From: Deltaproteobacteria bacterium
GTDB taxonomy: Bacteria > Desulfobacterota > Desulfarculia > Adiutricales > Adiutricaceae
Assembly (NCBI GenBank): GCA_031277995.1
Contig: JAITLH010000447.1
Coordinates: forward strand, 1 to 7,943
Length of the DNA stretch: 7,943 bases
Reading direction: 5' to 3'
Below, in pieces: positions 4,566 to 7,943 of this stretch. The stretch's first letter is position 1, and every line of letters begins with the position of its first letter. Under the pieces are notes generated by a model. That model had not been told where the DNA came from. It was given only the letters and a program-made list of their open reading frames with translations, and did not search any database. Both the position numbers and the translations under genes were made by a program.

Positions 4566-5864
4566 ATGTTTAAGCTTGACGCTCACGGCGCTTCGAGCCT
4601 GGTTGAGATCAGCGCCGGCCTAACAACCTTCTTTGCCATGGTTTACGTCCTGACCGTAAATCCCATCATCGTCAGCCAAGCCGGGCTCCCCGTGGGAGCC
4701 TTATTCACGGCCACGGCCCTGGGGGTCATTTTGGCCACCCTCATCATGGCGTTTTTGGCCAATTTGCCCTTCGCCGTCGCGCCGGGCATGGGCCTAAACG
4801 CTTTTTTCGTGGTCATCGTTACCCAGATGGGCTTTTCCTGGCCGCAAGCCCTGACCGCCGTCTTGATTTCCGGCCTGGCCTTCGTCGTTTTGTCCATCTC
4901 GCCCCTTCGGGAAAAGGTCCTAAAAGAAGTCCCCAAAAGCCTTCAGCATGGCGTATGCGCCGGCATCGGGGTCATGATTGCCTACATTGGCCTCAAAAAC
5001 AGCGGGTTGGTTATCCTAAACGCCGAGACCGGCCCCGGTTTGGGTGACGTCACCTCCGGACCGGCCCTTTTGGTTTTGATTGGCCTGGCCGTGACCGGCC
5101 TTCTTTTGGCCTTAAAATTTCGTTTCGCCATCCTAATCGGCATCATCATTACCACGATAGTGGGCATTCCCATGGGGGTGACCGATACCTCCAAAATATC
5201 CGGGGGTTTTGTCAGCCCGCCCCCGGCCTTTGGCGAGATCTTTTTAAAATTTGATTTTTCCATCCTGGCCTCGCTAAATTTTTGGAGCGTCGTTTTAACC
5301 CTTCTTTTCATGGAGGTGGTTGACGGTTTGGCCGGGTTTTTGGGCCTTTTTGGGGTCATGGGGGCCGACGGGGACCGCTACCGTCACAAGATGGGCAAGG
5401 CCTTCATCGCCGATTCCATGGGCGTGGCCGTGGGCAGCTGTTTGGGGTTGTCGCCCAACACGACCTACGCCGAAAGCGGCGCCGGGGTGGCCTCGGGCGG
5501 GCGCACGGGCCTTACGGCCCTGGTCGTGGCCGTGTGTTTCTTTTTGTCGCTTTTTATCTCGCCCCTTTTCATGATGGTGCCCTTTAGCGCCGTCGCCCCG
5601 GCCCTGGTGATGGTGGGGTTACTTATGAACGAATCGTTAACCAAAATCTCCTTTAAGGATCCCAGCGAAGTTTTCCCGGCCTTCGTGGTCATGATCCTTA
5701 TTGGCCTAACCTGGCGCGTCTCGGACGGGCTGGCCGTGGGCTGGCTAATCTACGTTTTCATGAAGGTGGTCTCCCGTAAAACCAAGGAACTTAACGCCAC
5801 CGTCTGGGTGGTCGGCGCCATCTTCGCCCTGAAAATGATCTTTTCCAGCCTGGGCGGCCACTGA
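4566..5864 (+). CDS. NCS2-family nucleobase permease (AzgA/adenine-guanine-hypoxanthine type), B12-riboswitch controlled
   Basis: This is an inner-membrane permease related to E. coli AdeP/GhxP, probably proton-coupled uptake of a purine-like base. The start ATG at 4566 is preferred: GGAGTGAG lies seven bases upstream and the product begins MFKLDAHGA, which aligns with the family start FKL..HG. A TTG at 4509 would add 19 residues, lacks a ribosome site and overlaps a hairpin. The 432-residue product has the family landmarks LTTFFAMVYVLTVNP (19-33), NLPFAVAPGMGLNAFF and, near 310, ASGGRTGLTA. The two acidic substrate-site residues are kept: Asp253 (TM8 region) and Glu303 (TM10 region). However, the usual LFD-T-GT context is EVVDGLAGF, and the usual GTS-VT-Y context is GLSPNTTY. 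The real substrate may differ from adenine or guanine. It is the only gene directly behind the cobalamin riboswitch. Confidence 0.94.
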   Translation: MFKLDAHGASSLVEISAGLTTFFAMVYVLTVNPIIVSQAGLPVGALFTATALGVILATLIMAFLANLPFAVAPGMGLNAFFVVIVTQMGFSWPQALTAVLISGLAFVVLSISPLREKVLKEVPKSLQHGVCAGIGVMIAYIGLKNSGLVILNAETGPGLGDVTSGPALLVLIGLAVTGLLLALKFRFAILIGIIITTIVGIPMGVTDTSKISGGFVSPPPAFGEIFLKFDFSILASLNFWSVVLTLLFMEVVDGLAGFLGLFGVMGADGDRYRHKMGKAFIADSMGVAVGSCLGLSPNTTYAESGAGVASGGRTGLTALVVAVCFFLSLFISPLFMMVPFSAVAPALVMVGLLMNESLTKISFKDPSEVFPAFVVMILIGLTWRVSDGLAVGWLIYVFMKVVSRKTKELNATVWVVGAIFALKMIFSSLGGH

Positions 5865-5905
5865 TTTTTCCGCCACCCCCTTGGCCCAAATTCCACCCCC
5901 CGAAC

Positions 5906-5939
5906 AAAAAAAAAGACCCCACGCGTTTAACCGAGGTCT
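5906..5939 (-). terminator. Terminator of the small membrane protein gene
   Basis: On the minus strand AGACC (5939-5935) pairs with GGTCT (5918-5914), extended to about eight pairs by wobbles, and is followed by nine T (5914-5906). It lies 61 bases after the stop of the 32-residue ORF and 41 bases past the end of the permease on the other strand. Confidence 0.6.
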
Positions 5940-5961
5940 GATTCGCTTGATTACGGTTTTT

Positions 5962-5998
5962 TGGGCCGGCGGGCTAATGGGGCCCATTGGGTTTTCTC
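5962..5998 (+). terminator. Weak candidate terminator for the permease transcript
   Basis: TGGGCC (5962-5967) pairs with GGCCCA (5981-5986) and is followed by a T-rich but interrupted tract. It is the first plus-strand hairpin after the permease with a T-rich tail. The imperfect tract makes it uncertain. Confidence 0.3.
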
Positions 5999-6000
5999 TT

Positions 6001-6099
6001 TTACCGACTCTGGGTTTTTCTATCGATCCGGGCCTGGATTCGATCGATAACCAAGACGGCGGCCGAGGCGATTAAAACGGCGATGAATCCATCGATCAT
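6001..6099 (-). CDS. Small single-span membrane protein, 32 residues, unknown function
   Basis: The ATG at 6099 has GGAGAG (6111-6106) six bases upstream, as good a ribosome site as any in the window. The frame ends with TAA at 6001 and a terminator follows. The product starts MIDGFIAVLIASAAVLVI, giving one hydrophobic span (about residues 4-20), then a charged amphipathic tail, DRIQARIDRKTQSR, with net positive charge, which predicts an N-out, C-in single-pass topology. Codons (GCC, ATC, GTC, CGG) match the neighbouring genes. It converges on the NCS2 permease. Small proteins of this build often act as accessory subunits of membrane complexes, but I recognise no family and nothing ties it to the permease except position. 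Confidence 0.62.
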   Translation of the reverse strand: MIDGFIAVLIASAAVLVIDRIQARIDRKTQSR

Positions 6100-6131
6100 G
6101 TCGCGCTCTCCATATTTTTTTCTAAAATAAT

Positions 6132-6164
6132 GACCATGGGGGTCATTTTTAACCCCCATGGGTC
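6132..6164. repeat. Perfect 10-bp inverted repeat, possible operator
   Basis: CCATGGGGGT (6134-6143) and ACCCCCATGG (6152-6161) flank an 8-base AT-rich spacer. The symmetry extends outward as GA...TC with one extra base. It lies about 20-50 bases upstream of the small membrane protein ribosome site. There is no T-run on either side, so a protein-binding site or RNA hairpin is more likely than a terminator. Confidence 0.6.
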
Positions 6165-6830
6165 AAGGAAAAAGGGTGAAAAAAATTTTTTTTGGGAACG
6201 CTTTGAAACTCCCAAAAACGTTCACTACCTTTGACGTTTCCCCGGGTCAAATATTTCAAATCGGCCTATTTTTTTTCGCCCGCGAATATTTTTGACCCGG
6301 GACAATCGCCAAGCCCGGAAAAATCGCCCAGCCAGGGAATATTTTTGGCCCGGGTCTTTTTTTCGCCCGCGATTGTTTTTCCCCGCCTTGGCCGTTTTAA
6401 TAAACCTATTTTAAGGGGGAGGGGCTCCGGTCCTTTCCCCCTATTTTTGGCGATTAAAAACTCATTTGAATTTTTACCCAATGGGTACCAAATGCGCGTA
6501 AAAAAAAGAGCTCCCCAAAAATTCAAAAATATGTTACAATCATTAGTGGCGTTTCATTGGATTGTTTGACATAGATTAGCTTTAAATAGACTGAAACAGC
6601 CCAAATCCCATCGTTAAAAGCCGCGTGGTTTCGGTCCGGTGGCAGGGCGCGTTTTTTTTTCGCCGGATGGCTTGGCAAAATCAAACCCGGCCAGAAAGAA
6701 CTAAACTTTTGGCCAATATAATCGCCCGATCGTAAATTTAACCTAACTTATTTAATTTATTAAATAAAACCCCAAGGCCAATATGACCAAACTTTTTGGT
6801 TCTTTGAAACTTAGGGAAAGTTTTGGTTAA
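6165..6830. other. AT-rich, palindrome-rich spacer without a supported gene
   Basis: I find no gene with a ribosome site. Landmarks are an A7T8 tract (about 6179-6193) that may bend DNA; the inverted repeat TTTTGGGA/TCCCAAAA (6190-6197/6210-6217); the CCCGGG repeat cluster (6241-6382); T-rich tracts beside GC-rich words; and a 20-bp AT palindrome TTATTTAAT-TT-ATTAAATAA (6748-6767) about 335 bases before the CCA enzyme start. Confidence 0.6.
6241..6382. repeat. Cluster of related CCCGGG/AATATT repeat motifs in both orientations
   Basis: GAATATTTTTGACCCGGG (6284-6301) recurs as GAATATTTTTGGCCCGGG (6337-6354), 53 bases on with one change. CCCGGGTCAAATATTTC (6241-6257) is nearly its reverse complement, so 6241-6301 can form a long hairpin. 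A second word, TTTTTTTCGCCCGCGA, appears near 6270 and again near 6358. The mosaic of direct and inverted copies may be a degenerate small repeat element or a set of binding sites. Confidence 0.65.
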
Positions 6831-6927
6831 ATGGGGAAGGCCTTTTTGGCCGCTTACGGGGGATTTTTGGAAGGGTGGGGTAGGCCGCCAAGAAATTTGG
6901 CTTTGGCCAATCGCCTTGGCCGTTAAA

Positions 6928-6957
6928 ACTCATTTGAGAAAATGAGTCACTTTTTCG
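6928..6957 (+). terminator. Hairpin with short T-run upstream of the CCA enzyme gene
   Basis: ACTCATTT (6928-6935) and AAATGAGT (6940-6947) form a perfect 8-bp stem with a GAGA tip, followed by CAC and TTTTT. The stem is AT-rich and the T-run offset, so termination would be weak. No convincing upstream gene is visible for it to end. Confidence 0.33.
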
Positions 6958-7102
6958 CCGCCTTGGAATGATCCTAAGTTTACGCCCAGGCGCCGTCAAA
7001 ATTTTCGAATCCTTTTTTTTCGGGGCGTTAATTTTATTTCGCGTTTTTTCATGGCGGTTTAACGGTCGCCAGGGCTTAAAAAAGGCTTTTTTGGTTTGGT
7101 TT

Positions 7103-7943
7103 ATGGGTTTCCAGGCGATAAACGATTTGCGTTTTAAAAGATTGGCCCTCTTGGTCGAGAAGAGGGGCGGTCGCTTATACGTGATCGGCGGGCTGTCTAG
7201 GGACACTTTGATGGAGGAAAAGTTGGGCAAGTCCCCGCCCTCCATGCATTCGGGTTTGGGCGATAAGGATTTGGTTTGTTTTGGCCTGGACATTGAGACC
7301 ATAAAGGAAGCCTTTTCGATTTTGGGGCCCACGTGGATCGTCGACCATAGGGTTTTGGCCAACCGGGAGACCAAGGAACCGGTTTTGGTCATCGTGCGCA
7401 TGGGCGAATCCGAGTTTAGCGTTTCCTTGTCCAGAAAACGCGTCGATGACCAAATCGTTTTTGACCCCAAGGCCAGCTTGGCCGAGGACGCGATTTGCCG
7501 CGATTTCACGGTCAACGCGGTTTATTACGACCCTTTGTTGGAAGTTTTTTTCGATCCCCTAAACGCGGATGGTGATTTTAGGGCCAGGCGCCTGGAACTT
7601 TGCCATCCCAAGGGACTAATCGAAGATCCCGTGCGTATTTTAAGGGCCATGTCGTTCATTTCCAGGTTGGGCTTTATCCCCGGGCAAAAACTCCTGGGGG
7701 CCACCGGGCGCGATTGGCCTTTGCTTGGTTTTTTGCCCCCGGATCGCCTATGGCCCGAGTGGAAAAAATGGGCCATGTCCGGTAGGCCCAGACTGGGCCT
7801 GGAGTATTTAAGGCAAAGCGGGGCCCTGGCCTTTTGGCCCGATCTCCAAGCCCTAATCGATTCCCCGCAGCGTTTTAAGTTCCATCCCGAGGGTGACGTT
7901 TGGAACCACACCCTTTTGGTGGTCGAGGCCATGGGCGAATTAA
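7103..7943 (+). CDS. CCA tRNA nucleotidyltransferase with HD-type domain (partial, 3' end beyond window)
   Basis: This enzyme adds or repairs the CCA 3' end of tRNAs using CTP and ATP. The first 280 codons are present. Class II nucleotidyltransferase marks: the GG-x-x-RD loop as GGLSRD (29-34), the metal-binding DxD as DKD (54-56), RDFTVNA (133-139, the conserved RRDFT-NA element with the first Arg as Cys132) and EDPVRILRA (174-182). GLEYLRQSGALAF leads into the HD-domain opening HPEGDVWNHT (261-270). About 20 residues separate RD from DKD, somewhat longer than usual. Start: ATG at 7103 gives a typical lead of about 25 residues before VIGG, but its ribosome site is poor. An in-frame TTG at 7091 has AAGG five bases upstream and could be used instead. 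The frame is open back to a TGA at 6935-6937. Some family members only add A (poly(A) polymerase-like); motifs here cannot separate the two fully. Confidence 0.92.
   Translation, partial: MGFQAINDLRFKRLALLVEKRGGRLYVIGGLSRDTLMEEKLGKSPPSMHSGLGDKDLVCFGLDIETIKEAFSILGPTWIVDHRVLANRETKEPVLVIVRMGESEFSVSLSRKRVDDQIVFDPKASLAEDAICRDFTVNAVYYDPLLEVFFDPLNADGDFRARRLELCHPKGLIEDPVRILRAMSFISRLGFIPGQKLLGATGRDWPLLGFLPPDRLWPEWKKWAMSGRPRLGLEYLRQSGALAFWPDLQALIDSPQRFKFHPEGDVWNHTLLVVEAMGEL

Noticed and set aside
6231..6569. 112-residue plus-strand ORF through the CCCGGG repeat cluster
   Set aside because: Low-complexity product made from repeat and T-rich DNA, no ribosome site.
6831..6926. 31-residue plus-strand ORF starting MGKAFLAAYGGF before the hairpin at 6928-6947
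   Set aside because: The only purine-rich upstream site (AGGGA, 6813-6817) is 13 bases away, and the composition looks like spacer.
6811..7932. Long minus-strand ORFs opposite the CCA enzyme
   Set aside because: They are antisense to a clearly conserved coding frame; products are Lys/Pro/Ser-rich with no motifs.
1..7943. Frequent TGGCCA/TTGGCCAA words across the window
   Set aside because: They seem more common than expected for 8 kb, but this may follow from the GCC/GGC-rich codon habit; a genome-wide count is needed before calling it a signal.

Overview
The window looks like a bacterial chromosome segment of moderate GC. Coding sequence is rich in GCC, GTC and TTG codons, and the long gaps between genes are full of A/T runs and hairpins. 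Shine-Dalgarno sites (GGAG, GGGAGG), sigma70-like promoters and a cobalamin riboswitch all fit a Gram-negative-type bacterium. The CCA-enzyme style and the codon habit would suit a Desulfobacterota-like organism, but that is a weak inference.

Left third (1-3362, mostly minus strand): a polyamine ABC importer operon, potA-potB-potC, with the ATPase first and then two permeases. The substrate-binding protein PotD is not in the window. The operon starts at a good promoter near 3333-3362. It runs through a leader of about 230 nt that can fold into a three-way junction, reads potA from a TTG start, meets a hairpin plus T-run between potA and potB, and ends at a strong two-way terminator that contains the potC stop codon. 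A short plus-strand reading frame ending at 49 may be the tail of a convergent gene.

Middle (3363-4565): a gap without a convincing protein gene. It holds a six-unit 42-bp tandem repeat (3761-4008) whose units contain inverted repeats. Two promoters then diverge. The leftward one would transcribe the repeat array. The rightward one feeds a clear cobalamin riboswitch (4250-4420) and a structured expression platform with a possible 18-codon upstream ORF.

Permease region (4566-6164): the riboswitch controls an NCS2-family (AzgA-like) nucleobase permease whose two substrate-site motifs differ from the usual consensus. This B12-controlled, divergent purine-type permease is the most interesting system here; import of a cobamide lower-ligand base is one hypothesis. 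On the opposite strand, facing the permease, is a 32-residue single-span membrane protein gene with a good ribosome site and its own terminator.

Right third (6165-7943): about 650 bases of AT-rich, palindrome-rich spacer, then the first 280 codons of a CCA tRNA nucleotidyltransferase on the plus strand, cut by the window end.
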